From positions 1 to 62,550 of the IMG/VR virus record IMGVR_UViG_3300042402_005680: a stretch of 62,550 nucleotides of DNA. One strand, written 5' to 3'. Position 1 is the stretch's first letter. Each line of letters starts with the position of its first letter. The notes under the pieces are model-generated. The model saw only the letters and a program-made list of their open reading frames with translations. It was not told where the DNA came from and searched no databases. Both the position numbers and the translations under genes were made by a program. The stretch is from a virus. Of this stretch, positions 38,237 to 44,842 are shown piece by piece.

Positions 38237-38658
38237 GTTCCTACCTCTTCGTATTGCCTAGCCCAACGAGGCTTATGAGACACGAGTTTTGGATTATAGT
38301 AATGTGTAGCTCCCATATTGTAGAGAGGAAGACTACCCTCAAGTAATCCCCACGCTATCATACGGGCCATAAGCCACGAGTACTCGTCTCTCGGCGTATG
38401 GTCATCTATTAAATGCGTCCAGGAAAACTGATAGGGTTGATATACAACACCACAAACAGAATTTGGAAACTCGTCTAGACGCACTCGATTTAATGTTACT
38501 TCCCCTACTAGTTGCATACCTTGAAAGCCTTGATTGCGAGCTTCGTGATACATATTTAGAGCAAGTGCGCGTACTTGGCTGTCAAAGTTACAGGCACCGC
38601 CTTTGGCCCCTGTCGCACCTGCAATTAGTAGTAGGGCTACTAATACAGTCACTATCAT
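38197..38658 (-). CDS. Cell-wall hydrolase, SleB/Hydrolase_2 family, 153 aa
   Basis: Signal peptide (first 19), then NMYHEARNQGFQGMQLVGEV, TLNRV, and FSWTHL, which are the hallmarks of the SleB lytic-transglycosylase-like domain (catalytic Glu in YHEAR). It would act on peptidoglycan in the periplasm, perhaps at infection or lysis. Separate from the main lysis cassette. Confidence 0.85.
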   Translation of the reverse strand: MIVTVLVALLLIAGATGAKGGACNFDSQVRALALNMYHEARNQGFQGMQLVGEVTLNRVRLDEFPNSVCGVVYQPYQFSWTHLIDDHTPRDEYSWLMARMIAWGLLEGSLPLYNMGATHYYNPKLVSHKPRWARQYEEVGTWKNHIFLRMDNL

Positions 38659-38670
38659 TCATTTTCCTTT

Positions 38671-38754
38671 TGGTGCGGGTAGAGGGACTTGAACCCCCAC
38701 GCTAAAAGCGTCAGAACCTAAATCTGATGCGTCTACCTGTTTCGCCATACCCGC
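38671..38754 (-). tRNA. tRNA-Leu (TAG)
   Basis: Class II; anticodon loop TTTAGGT in TCAGA/TCTGA; variable arm ACGCTTTTAGCGT; CCA encoded. Confidence 0.92.
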
Positions 38755-38760
38755 GAAATG

Positions 38761-39381
38761 TTATTGGTATTTTAAGAAGTTTTCTCTATGTCGCCTATAA
38801 TAGAGTAAGCCCTCTTGATGGTAGGAAAGCGTAGCACCTCGCTTACGCATTTGATTCCATAAGTACCAGTCTTCGTTTGGTTGTTCTGTGCCGTATCGTT
38901 CAGGCTGATAACCAATTTCTTGTCCAAGTCGCGTACGATAGAGCATCGAACCATGATGCGCAGCAGTTCGCTTCCAGTATAAATCACCTTGTAGAGGAGT
39001 CAAGTTAGGAGACTCTAGTTTAGGAGGGGCAATGCCTTTTAATTCTCCAGTTACAACAATATCATAAGTAACTATATCAGTAACTGGAGGGCTAAGAACT
39101 TCAAGTGCGTCAGACCTAAGCCAGTTATCGGCCCCAAGAAACATGACGTACTCTGATTGCACTCTCATTAACATATCTTGAAAGTTGTTAACAGTACCAA
39201 GATTACGATCTCGGAGCACGTATTCTACTTCTGGATACAGCGCTGGAAGATGAGTGCAGTCACCTATACCATCATCTACAAATAGTATGCGCTCAGGAGA
39301 CTTTGTCTGACTAAGAATAGATTCTATACAGTGGGCAGCTAAGTGTCCATAACGATAAGAGGCTATAACAACTGTAATCAT
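38761..39381 (-). CDS. GT2 glycosyltransferase, 206 aa
   Basis: GT-A start MITVVIASYRYGHLAAHCIE, SILSQTKSPERILFVDDG (nucleotide-binding Asp pair), YVMFLGADNWL in the DXD position, and PNEDWYLWNQ, the catalytic ED-x-x-x-W region. Coupled by 4-base overlap to a polysaccharide deacetylase, which is coupled to a methyltransferase. Confidence 0.88.
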   Translation of the reverse strand: MITVVIASYRYGHLAAHCIESILSQTKSPERILFVDDGIGDCTHLPALYPEVEYVLRDRNLGTVNNFQDMLMRVQSEYVMFLGADNWLRSDALEVLSPPVTDIVTYDIVVTGELKGIAPPKLESPNLTPLQGDLYWKRTAAHHGSMLYRTRLGQEIGYQPERYGTEQPNEDWYLWNQMRKRGATLSYHQEGLLYYRRHRENFLKYQ

Positions 39382-39902
39382 TCAAACCAAGCCACGTAAT
39401 CTCTATAAATTTTAAATTGCCAGTCTGGAACAGAAGTGTCAAGAGTGCCTTGACGCACGCTCCACGCACGTTCATACCCAGCATTCTTCACCGCCTGTAC
39501 AACTTCGTTGTTATAGGCTCCGTATGGATAGGCAAAATATCTACAAGGAAACGGTGGAGTAATTTCTTGAATTAACTGCTGACGAGACACTTTAGTAAGG
39601 TCTGGATGGTTCCAGGTGTGCCAACCAATCTCAAAATTATACTCGTTACAAATCTCTTGTACCTGCTCTAGCGTGCAGTAGCGCTCTAGTGCTGGCACAT
39701 ATTCAAGGTCAAAAGAGTTGTCTCGACCTAGATAGTTACCCATTACAAACATAATACCAGACTTACCGGCTAGTATATCACGATTTTCGTACACATTGAG
39801 ATAGATACCGTCAAAACCTATTTCGTCGTGACAAGCAGCTATCTCTTCTCGAGTATGGTAGTTCGAATGTTTGTGTGTTCCAATATTATGGGCTAACTTC
39901 AT
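39378..39902 (-). CDS. Polysaccharide deacetylase (NodB-like), 174 aa
   Basis: NodB-homology motifs in reduced form: the C-terminal FEIGWHTWNHPDLTKVSRQQ gives the H-x-x-x-H zinc pair, and FPCRYFAYPYGAYN the R-x-x-x-x-P-Y-G motif. The first Asp motif appears as EIGFDGIYLNVYE or is weak. It would remove acetyl groups from an N-acetylated sugar chain. It lies between a GT2 enzyme and a NodS-like methyltransferase. Confidence 0.82.
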   Translation of the reverse strand: MKLAHNIGTHKHSNYHTREEIAACHDEIGFDGIYLNVYENRDILAGKSGIMFVMGNYLGRDNSFDLEYVPALERYCTLEQVQEICNEYNFEIGWHTWNHPDLTKVSRQQLIQEITPPFPCRYFAYPYGAYNNEVVQAVKNAGYERAWSVRQGTLDTSVPDWQFKIYRDYVAWFE

Positions 39903-40371
39903 AAAGAGTCAATTCTTGGTGTAGGGTGTCACGATAACTAAAGTTACATTGTGTTAGTATAGTTCCAAAACTATATGGAAGCAACCAATCTTTAATGCCA
40001 GATACTAGCACAAGTCGAGAAGCACTAGCCCGTATCCAAGAAGCGATTAGTACATGGTCATATTCTCGATAGAGTGTACCAGTAGTGATGACAAGGTCGT
40101 AGCGACCGTCAGGAACTTGCACCCGACGAATATTAGATGCTAGTCGCGCGGCAGCCTTGTCAGATATCTCTATGCCATCAATACTAGCTGCGGGAAGGTC
40201 TTCTGTAATATACCCTTCACCACAACCAATATCGAGAGCACGCTGAAAAGGTGCGTATGGTTGTAGGGTCTGAAGTATAGTTAGTTTACGATGGGCATCA
40301 TCAGGAGTACTGCGATAGCCCCAAGGGTCTTCTTTAAGATACCAAGCTTCAAACCAACTTTTTTCAAACAT
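39886..40371 (-). CDS. NodS-like SAM-dependent methyltransferase, 161 aa
   Basis: SWFEAWYLKEDPWGYRSTPD at the start and RALDIGCGEGYITEDLP (SAM motif I) match the NodS/NodU-associated methyltransferase pattern. YDLVITTGTLYRE is motif IV. It could N-methylate a deacetylated amino sugar made by the preceding two enzymes. Confidence 0.82.
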   Translation of the reverse strand: MFEKSWFEAWYLKEDPWGYRSTPDDAHRKLTILQTLQPYAPFQRALDIGCGEGYITEDLPAASIDGIEISDKAAARLASNIRRVQVPDGRYDLVITTGTLYREYDHVLIASWIRASASRLVLVSGIKDWLLPYSFGTILTQCNFSYRDTLHQELTLYEVSP

Positions 40372-40382
40372 GCTTTATCCTT

Positions 40383-40458
40383 TGGCTGGGAATCAGGGAT
40401 TCGAACCCCAAACCTGCGGTACCAAAAACCGTTGCTCTGCCAATTGAGCTAATTCCCA
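40383..40458 (-). tRNA. tRNA-Gln (TTG)
   Basis: Anticodon loop TTTTGGT, acceptor TGGGAAT/ATTCCCA, CCA encoded. Confidence 0.93.
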
Positions 40459-40459
40459 G

Positions 40460-40533
40460 TGGTGCCGCTAGAGAGAATCGAACTCCCGTCGGCGCATTAC
40501 TAATGCGCTGCTAAACCACTCAGCTATAGCGGC
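40460..40533 (-). tRNA. tRNA-Thr (AGT)
   Basis: Anticodon loop TTAGTAA in GCGCA/TGCGC, so A is at position 34; acceptor GCCGCTA/TAGCGGC; CCA encoded. A second Thr tRNA (TGT) is at 42893. Confidence 0.88.
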
Positions 40534-40538
40534 AATCT

Positions 40539-40613
40539 TGGAGCGGGTAGCCGGCATCGAACCGGTCCTCTCTAGCTTGGAAGGCTAGGGCACATCCTCT
40601 ATACCATACCCGC
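40539..40613 (-). tRNA. tRNA-Gly (TCC)
   Basis: Anticodon loop CTTCCAA in CTAGC/GCTAG, acceptor GCGGGTA/TACCCGC, CCA encoded. First gene after promoter 40627-40655. Confidence 0.93.
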
Positions 40614-40626
40614 TTAATTCTTTTCA

Positions 40627-40655
40627 AGAATAACACAAATAATACGTGATAGCAA
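40627..40655 (-). promoter_or_regulatory. Promoter for the Gly/Thr/Gln tRNAs and sugar genes
   Basis: Minus strand TTGCTA, 17 bases, TATTCT, 13 bases upstream of tRNA-Gly(TCC). Confidence 0.65.
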
Positions 40656-40663
40656 GAAAAAAA

Positions 40664-41194
40664 TTATGCTAAGCTCTCATCGAGCTGAAGCCATTGAGAC
40701 CAACTGTCGTGACGCAGATTAAAGGGTAACTGTTTACGCTTGCGCACTAACTCGTAGTATCCAGGCTTGTACGGAGCATAATTTGGCTTCATACCAAGAC
40801 TGTTACCTTTTCGCATATTGCAAGGAGAACACGCGGTAACAATGTTTTCCCAGTTAGTACGTCCACCCCGTGATAATGGCAGTACGTGGTCAAGCGTACC
40901 GCTGTTATTATTTACTGCGGTTCCGCAATACAGACAGTGATACTGGTCCCGCAAAAAGACATTCGTCTTTGAGAATCTAACCTCTGTTGCTCTACGTAAA
41001 TAGTCTTTTAACATGATGACGGCAGGCACACGAGTTTCCCAATGCGCACTATGCACAACCCAATTGTCGTACCATTCCATAACATCACACTTGTCATGAT
41101 ACATATAGAGAATGGCTTCTTTCCAAGAGACTACACTAAGAGGTACGACGCTCACCGGTAGCCCATCTGCGTTAATTACTAGCGTGTCTGACAT
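40664..41194 (-). CDS. HNH endonuclease, 176 aa
   Basis: The core is YHCLYCGTAVNNNSGTLDHV, LPLSRGGRTNWENIVTACSP and CNMRKGN: two CxxC pairs plus the DH...N...N/H active site. The N-terminal 60 residues (LVINADGLPVSVVPLSVVSW) are the usual lead of this bacterial HNH family. It is probably a free-standing nuclease rather than intron-borne. Confidence 0.9.
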   Translation of the reverse strand: MSDTLVINADGLPVSVVPLSVVSWKEAILYMYHDKCDVMEWYDNWVVHSAHWETRVPAVIMLKDYLRRATEVRFSKTNVFLRDQYHCLYCGTAVNNNSGTLDHVLPLSRGGRTNWENIVTACSPCNMRKGNSLGMKPNYAPYKPGYYELVRKRKQLPFNLRHDSWSQWLQLDESLA

Positions 41195-41201
41195 GATAAT
41201 T

Positions 41202-41369
41202 CTATGAGGGCTTTTTCATACTTTTTGCAGCTAAATACGTTGGATAGTGCATTGCCGCTAATACAGATAAGTAAACACTCGCTTCGTCGGTTTTTCGAGC
41301 GACTAGAGAGCGTATATATAGACGCTTATAGTGCTCTAGTAAATCAACTAAGATGTTTGCGGTTTCCAT
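41202..41369 (-). CDS. Hypothetical protein, 55 aa
   Basis: ATG at 41369 overlaps the end of the DUF1289 gene. Helical, basic (ILVDLLEHYKRLYIRSLVAR). Unknown family. Confidence 0.5.
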   Translation of the reverse strand: METANILVDLLEHYKRLYIRSLVARKTDEASVYLSVLAAMHYPTYLAAKSMKKPS

Positions 41370-41508
41370 TAATTCTCTCTAATACACCTAGTTTTTCTAG
41401 GTCACTCATTCCTAACCAGCGTGATATCTCATCACGCGTACGGTAACACCCTACACAAATATCACGACTATTAAGGTGACAAACTTTAATACAAGGGCTA
41501 GAAATCAA
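41344..41508 (-). CDS. DUF1289 cysteine-rich protein, 54 aa, TTG start
   Basis: SSPCIKVCHLNSRDICVGCY followed by RTRDEISRWLGMSDLEKLGV is the DUF1289 signature (CxxxC...C-x-G-C, then E-I-x-x-W). TTG at 41508 is used because it overlaps the HAD gene stop and gives the family's normal short N terminus. It probably binds a metal or Fe-S centre. Confidence 0.75.
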   Translation of the reverse strand: MISSPCIKVCHLNSRDICVGCYRTRDEISRWLGMSDLEKLGVLERINGNRKHLS

Positions 41509-41953
41509 CTGAGGTGGGCGTTTGTTTCGGCGCAACTTGAAATACCTGTAATCCAGCCTCTCGCCACATTTCAACGGAGAGTGGATTGTCCTCAAAAACT
41601 GCTTCGGGAGAATATCCATCACGACGAATGCAGTCAAGTAGTATACGTTTAATCTGATAGTTGCGTAGATACTCTTCACTACGCTGACGCATATACAAAT
41701 CGTGAGCCGGAATACTTTGACTCTGAAGCCACTGAATTGTCAAGTTACGGCATCGCTCTGGACGCCCCGTACAAAGTACGATACGGTGACCTGCTGCATC
41801 AAGGGCTTTAAGAATAGCGACCGCAGAAGCAATAGGAGGGTCTTCTACTAAGAGGCTATAGTAAAGCTCCCAATCCTTATGAGGACCATGAATAAGGTGT
41901 TCTCTATGTGAACTATTACTAAGTGTATCGTCTATATCGAATATATAGTCCAT
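41498..41953 (-). CDS. HAD-family polynucleotide 3'-phosphatase-like, 151 aa
   Basis: MDYIFDIDDTLSNSSHREHL carries the HAD nucleophile DIDDT. IVLCTGRPERCRNLTIQWL (motif II) and KRILLDCIRRDGYSPEAVFE followed by DNPLSVEMW (motifs III/IV) match the phosphatase half of T4-type polynucleotide kinase. The kinase half is absent. It may remove 3' phosphates from nucleic acid ends. Confidence 0.82.
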   Translation of the reverse strand: MDYIFDIDDTLSNSSHREHLIHGPHKDWELYYSLLVEDPPIASAVAILKALDAAGHRIVLCTGRPERCRNLTIQWLQSQSIPAHDLYMRQRSEEYLRNYQIKRILLDCIRRDGYSPEAVFEDNPLSVEMWREAGLQVFQVAPKQTPTSVDF

Positions 41954-41986
41954 GTGAGACTCTAAAAAGTTAAGGAAATAGAAAGT

Positions 41987-42062
41987 TGGTGGACCCGAGG
42001 AGACTTGAACTCCTAGCCGCTTGCTTGCAGGGCAAATGCTCTCCCAGTTGAGCTACGGGCCC
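41987..42062 (-). tRNA. tRNA-Ala (TGC)
   Basis: Anticodon loop CCTGCAA in a TTGC/GCAA stem, acceptor GGGCCCG/CGGGTCC, CCA encoded. Confidence 0.93.
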
Positions 42063-42083
42063 TCTGTATAAAAAATGCGGCAG

Positions 42084-42199
42084 GTGCGGTATCTGGCGTT
42101 TTATGAGAACGCTTGCCCATGCTCCTTTTACAGTTTGGCCAAACTGCTCTAAACATATGCCTATGATCACTTGGCTTGTCCAGACTTTCCTTACCGCAC
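42084..42199 (-). ncRNA. Candidate 116-nt structured RNA between tRNA-Trp and tRNA-Ala
   Basis: Minus strand: an 8-bp closing stem GTGCGGTA/TACCGCAC, a 7-base bulge AGGAAAG, then TCTGG/CCAGA. Inside are the perfect palindrome CAGTTTGGCCAAACTG (42131-42146) and GCGTT/AACGC. No tRNA fold and no credible gene. AGGAAAGTCTGG resembles the conserved RNase P RNA strand GGAAAGTCCGG, but the other P RNA elements are not seen. Confidence 0.5.
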
Positions 42200-42202
42200 T
42201 AT

Positions 42203-42277
42203 TGGCATCAGTGGAAGGAATCGAACCCTCTACGCGCGGTTTTGGAGACCGCCGCTCTACCATTGAGCTACACTGAT
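42203..42277 (-). tRNA. tRNA-Trp (CCA)
   Basis: Anticodon loop CTCCAAA in GCGGT/ACCGC, acceptor ATCAGTG/CACTGAT, CCA encoded. Confidence 0.94.
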
Positions 42278-42278
42278 A

Positions 42279-42641
42279 TTAACCAGCGCTACGAGTGATG
42301 AAGTTGACTCGAACCTTCTTAGGGTTGAAGTACTTACGAATGAGATCCTCTGCAATCTTCACATCAACAGTCTTACAAGAGAAGATGTCAATGTAGGCAT
42401 CACCATTTATATCGACAAAGTGGGCAGTAATGCTGCTAGTCTCAATCAACTGAGTAGCGGTAATACCAGCTTTATCCGGCTCGTGAGTAGCAAAGTGTTG
42501 GATTTGCGGCTCTCCGAATGCTATCATGTCGATAGCCGGGACGAGTTCTTTAATAAAATTATAAACGTTTTCTTCACTTGTGACTTTTTCGATATCGCAA
42601 GCAGCGCAATCAAACATTGCGTGGTATCCCCAGTATGACAT
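42279..42641 (-). CDS. speD: S-adenosylmethionine decarboxylase-like protein, 120 aa
   Basis: Begins YWGYHAMFDCAACD, as in short SpeD proteins. The region LIETSSITAHFVDINGDAYI followed by DIFSCKTVDVKIAEDLIRKYF matches the self-cleaving site (E-S-x-x-x-x-H) and the C-terminal strand-helix. Here the Ser of the usual ES is second after a Thr (ETSS). Active SpeD makes decarboxylated SAM for spermidine. speD-like genes are known in marine phages. Starts next to tRNA-Trp. Confidence 0.78.
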   Translation of the reverse strand: MSYWGYHAMFDCAACDIEKVTSEENVYNFIKELVPAIDMIAFGEPQIQHFATHEPDKAGITATQLIETSSITAHFVDINGDAYIDIFSCKTVDVKIAEDLIRKYFNPKKVRVNFITRSAG

Positions 42642-42642
42642 A

Positions 42643-42843
42643 TTAAATACTCCTAAGTTGTTTTAAATTCCACGCTTCTTCAAACCCATCCTCGTGGTAG
42701 ACGGCTTCGTGATTACCCCATAGCCTAAAAAAATAGGACTTATGCATATCAACGATAGATTGTTCACTCCAGCTATCAGGAATTAGATGGCCTTTTACAA
42801 TCCAGTGTAGGCGATTAGCTTCTTTTAGTTCTTCTGTACTCAT
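42643..42843 (-). CDS. Hypothetical protein, 66 aa, possibly leaderless
   Basis: The -10 box of promoter 42849-42877 ends only five bases before the ATG, so the message would start at or near the start codon. Charged, Trp-containing soluble protein. No family. Confidence 0.55.
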   Translation of the reverse strand: MSTEELKEANRLHWIVKGHLIPDSWSEQSIVDMHKSYFFRLWGNHEAVYHEDGFEEAWNLKQLRSI

Positions 42844-42848
42844 AGCTT

Positions 42849-42877
42849 ATATTAACACAAGTAGAGTTCTGTGTCAA
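42849..42877 (-). promoter_or_regulatory. Promoter for the speD unit
   Basis: Minus strand TTGACA, 17 bases, TAATAT. Confidence 0.75.
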
Positions 42878-42892
42878 ACAAAAAATTAAAAG

Positions 42893-42969
42893 TGGTGCCC
42901 CAGGAGAGATTCGAACTCCCGACTTTCGGTTTACAAAACCGCTACTCTGGCCAGCTGAGTTACTAGGGC
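42893..42969 (-). tRNA. tRNA-Thr (TGT)
   Basis: Anticodon loop TTTGTAA, acceptor GCCCTAG/CTGGGGC-type, T loop TTCGAAT, CCA encoded. Confidence 0.92.
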
Positions 42970-42976
42970 AAAATTA

Positions 42977-43051
42977 TGGTAGGAGCATAAGGAATTGAAC
43001 CTCATCTTTAAGCGTTATGAGCGCCACGTGCAACCTTCACACCCTACTCCC
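42977..43051 (-). tRNA. tRNA with CAT anticodon (Ile2- or Met-type)
   Basis: Anticodon loop CTCATAA, T arm GAGG-TTCAATT-CCTT, CCA encoded. The acceptor GGGAGTA/TGCTCCT contains wobbles and the D arm is odd. It is the third CAT tRNA after the initiator-like and elongator-like ones, so an AUA-reading Ile2 (lysidine) role is plausible. Confidence 0.75.
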
Positions 43052-43663
43052 TTTACTAACGTTACAACTTCTGCATAATAATTGAATGTTATCTACAGTA
43101 GTTGTTCCCCCTTTAGAAAAAGGGATAATATGGTCTAAATGTAAATTTTGACCATAATCAATGTTGTGGTCTAAATTATCGTAACCACAATATACACATT
43201 TGTTACCGAACTTATTAAAAATAAACTCTATTTCTGATTGAGATAAGCTTCTGTCTAACTTTCTATCTCTTTTTCGCACTCTAGAATTTTGAGCTTCTGG
43301 AGTTCTGTCATAGTAATTTTTTTGCTCTTTATTGTGACAAACTCTACAAGACCCCATAAGTCCGTCTAAATTTGTATTATTAACGCCAAAATCACTTATA
43401 TCTTTTACGCAATCACATTTTTTACAATACTTTTTATTTATAGATCGTAAAAGGTACGATATAAAATTTTGTCTATCTCTTCTATCTGGAAATAACTTTT
43501 TTACTAGACTAGTAGTTTTTGTCGGGCTTAGAACTAAGTTATCTGACAATTTTCCCGGTTGTAGCAACGCTTCAACAAATAAAAGTTTAGAAAACGGCAT
43601 ATCTAAAAAACAAATGTTTTCTAGTGCTAACAATAAATGTTTTTTTAGCTCAGCCTCATTCAT
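43037..43663 (-). CDS. HNH endonuclease, 208 aa
   Basis: Zinc knuckles CKKCDCVKDISDFGV and CRVCHNK, then CVYCGYDNLDH, LHLDHIIPFSKGGTTTVDNI and LLCRSCNVSKGSR: the HNH core with both CxxC pairs. A/T-rich compared with its neighbours. The gene is lodged among tRNAs: its stop is inside the CAT tRNA, and a 5' half-tRNA fragment precedes its start. This looks like a mobile nuclease inserted in tRNA sequence. Confidence 0.9.
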   Translation of the reverse strand: MNEAELKKHLLLALENICFLDMPFSKLLFVEALLQPGKLSDNLVLSPTKTTSLVKKLFPDRRDRQNFISYLLRSINKKYCKKCDCVKDISDFGVNNTNLDGLMGSCRVCHNKEQKNYYDRTPEAQNSRVRKRDRKLDRSLSQSEIEFIFNKFGNKCVYCGYDNLDHNIDYGQNLHLDHIIPFSKGGTTTVDNIQLLCRSCNVSKGSRV

Positions 43664-43673
43664 GGTATATTTT

Positions 43674-43706
43674 TACGCTCTGCATTAACCGTTATGCTAC
43701 AGGCCC
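43674..43706 (-). pseudogene. 5' half of a tRNA, cut at the anticodon stem
   Basis: Minus strand GGGCCTGTAGCATAACGGTT, then AATGCAGAGCGT: acceptor 5' strand, D arm and the first bases of an anticodon stem. After that the HNH leader begins. No matching 3' half with CAGGCCC was found nearby. Confidence 0.65.
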
Positions 43707-43853
43707 TCATTTACTTTTTAGTTCATAGAGACGGTCTGGTATCCAACGCATTACAGACAGCTCATCGTCAGTTGGATCTTTTAGAGTTTTTAAATATTGC
43801 AACGTGAGTTGCAATCCAGCGATTTCAGCATAGTCTAAACTAGTTTTGCACAT
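43707..43853 (-). CDS. Hypothetical protein, 48 aa
   Basis: ATG at 43853 after AGAGAGGTTTAA. Helical (SLDYAEIAGLQLTLQYLKTL) with an acidic middle. Ends immediately before the half-tRNA. Confidence 0.6.
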   Translation of the reverse strand: MCKTSLDYAEIAGLQLTLQYLKTLKDPTDDELSVMRWIPDRLYELKSK

Positions 43854-43869
43854 TTAAACCTCTCTAAAA

Positions 43870-43963
43870 TGGTAGTCCTGGTAGGATTCGAACCTACGAC
43901 GCTCTCTAATCTGGAGACGATGCCGAGTATAAGCCGGGTGTTTTACCACTAAACTACAGGACC
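43870..43963 (-). tRNA. tRNA, apparent Ile (TAT), with long variable arm
   Basis: Acceptor GGTCCTG/CAGGACT, T arm GTAGG-TTCGAAT-CCTAC, CCA encoded. Anticodon loop CTTATAC on a CCGG/TCGG stem, giving TAT. An extra hairpin TCTC-CAGATTA-GAGA lies in the variable region, which is unusual for Ile; identity is uncertain. Confidence 0.7.
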
Positions 43964-43968
43964 GAATT

Positions 43969-44051
43969 TGGTGCCCGCAGCCGGACTCGAACCGGCACGC
44001 ACCAGCGAGGGTTTTTAAGACCCTTGTGTCTACCTATTCCACCATGCGGGC
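43969..44051 (-). tRNA. tRNA-Leu (TAA)
   Basis: Class II, anticodon loop CTTAAAA in AGGGT/ACCCT, acceptor GCCCGCA/TGCGGGC, CCA encoded. Confidence 0.93.
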
Positions 44052-44057
44052 AATCTG

Positions 44058-44134
44058 TGGTCGGAGTGACAGGATTTGAACCCACGACATCCTGGTCCCA
44101 AACCAGGCGCTCTACCAAGCTGAGCTACACTCCG
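44058..44134 (-). tRNA. tRNA-Pro (TGG)
   Basis: Anticodon loop TTTGGGA in CCTGG/CCAGG, acceptor CGGAGTG/CACTCCG, CCA encoded. Confidence 0.94.
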
Positions 44135-44140
44135 AATCTA

Positions 44141-44272
44141 TTATTTTTTGGTGTCCCACTTTCTCCAGCCGTACACTCCAGCACGGCGAGCCATTTTAGG
44201 GTTACACCTGCGCAACCGCAAATCTTCACAGTCTTTACGACTAGCGTAGTATAATGCGGGCCATTTTTTCAT
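44141..44272 (-). CDS. Small basic protein, 43 aa
   Basis: ATG at 44272 with GGAGAATGAT upstream. Arg/Lys-rich with four Trp (RRAGVYGWRKWDTKK). Resembles small ribosome- or nucleic-acid-binding peptides; lies between tRNA-Arg and tRNA-Pro. Confidence 0.6.
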   Translation of the reverse strand: MKKWPALYYASRKDCEDLRLRRCNPKMARRAGVYGWRKWDTKK

Positions 44273-44289
44273 ATCATTCTCCATAACTC

Positions 44290-44365
44290 TGGCGCTCCCG
44301 GCAGGACTCGAACCTGCGGCCTGCCGCTTAGAAGGCGGTTGCTCTATCCGCTGAGCTACGGAAGC
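44290..44365 (-). tRNA. tRNA-Arg (TCT)
   Basis: Anticodon loop CTTCTAA in a CCGC/GCGG stem, acceptor GCTTCCG/CGGGAGC, CCA encoded. First of the large tRNA cluster on this strand. Confidence 0.93.
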
Positions 44366-44577
44366 TATTTCTTAGCTGCAAACACAAACGCTACTACAAA
44401 AGCAACAATAAAAGAAATTGCTGCCGGAATCCAGATTGGGCTTAGCACCCACCACCAACTCCAAGCAATTGTGCCTGTCAGCTTAAGGTAGATGAAGAGC
44501 AGCGCCAAGGCCGGCAGAAAAACTCCGTTTTTATCTATATTTATAGTATATGTCAGTTTGTTGAGATTGTCAAACAT
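44365..44577 (-). CDS. Membrane protein, 70 aa
   Basis: Two membrane helices (LALLFIYLKLTGTIAWSWWW and AAISFIVAFVVAFVFAA), basic end. Start shares one base with the previous stop; stop touches tRNA-Arg. Confidence 0.6.
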   Translation of the reverse strand: MFDNLNKLTYTINIDKNGVFLPALALLFIYLKLTGTIAWSWWWVLSPIWIPAAISFIVAFVVAFVFAAKK

Positions 44578-44819
44578 TAATTTACCTCAAGTATCTTCAG
44601 AGACAGTGGTTGAACTTGCTTTCCGACGAACTCAAACCCCCAAGCCCCAGATTCAAGTTCCTTGAAAGCTCGAACAAGGTCTTGATGCTTACAAGGATTG
44701 CGCGCGGGACACGAGCATCGCTTACCGCTCACTCGATAGACTGCAATAGGCTCTCGATAATCGTCATCAAAGTTTGAGACTTGAAATACGTCTTTGAATA
44801 TCTCACGCACGGTATACAT
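44577..44819 (-). CDS. SWIM-type zinc-finger protein, 80 aa
   Basis: SGKRCSCPARNPCKHQDLVR is a C-x-C-x(n)-C-x-H SWIM zinc finger, a motif that binds DNA or protein. N-terminal beta strands (DVFQVSNFDDDYREPIAVYR) complete the usual SWIM domain. First gene after promoter 44843-44871. Confidence 0.78.
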   Translation of the reverse strand: MYTVREIFKDVFQVSNFDDDYREPIAVYRVSGKRCSCPARNPCKHQDLVRAFKELESGAWGFEFVGKQVQPLSLKILEVN

Positions 44820-44842
44820 CTATTGCCCTCTGTTGATAATCT

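Noticed and set aside
41970-42263. 97-codon minus-strand frame between tRNA-Trp and tRNA-Ala
   Set aside because: It covers both tRNAs and reads as tRNA-derived text; the spacer is better described as structured RNA.
43037-43706. Group I intron carrying the HNH gene in a tRNA
   Set aside because: No matching 3' exon completes the acceptor stem of the 5' half, and no intron core elements were recognised.
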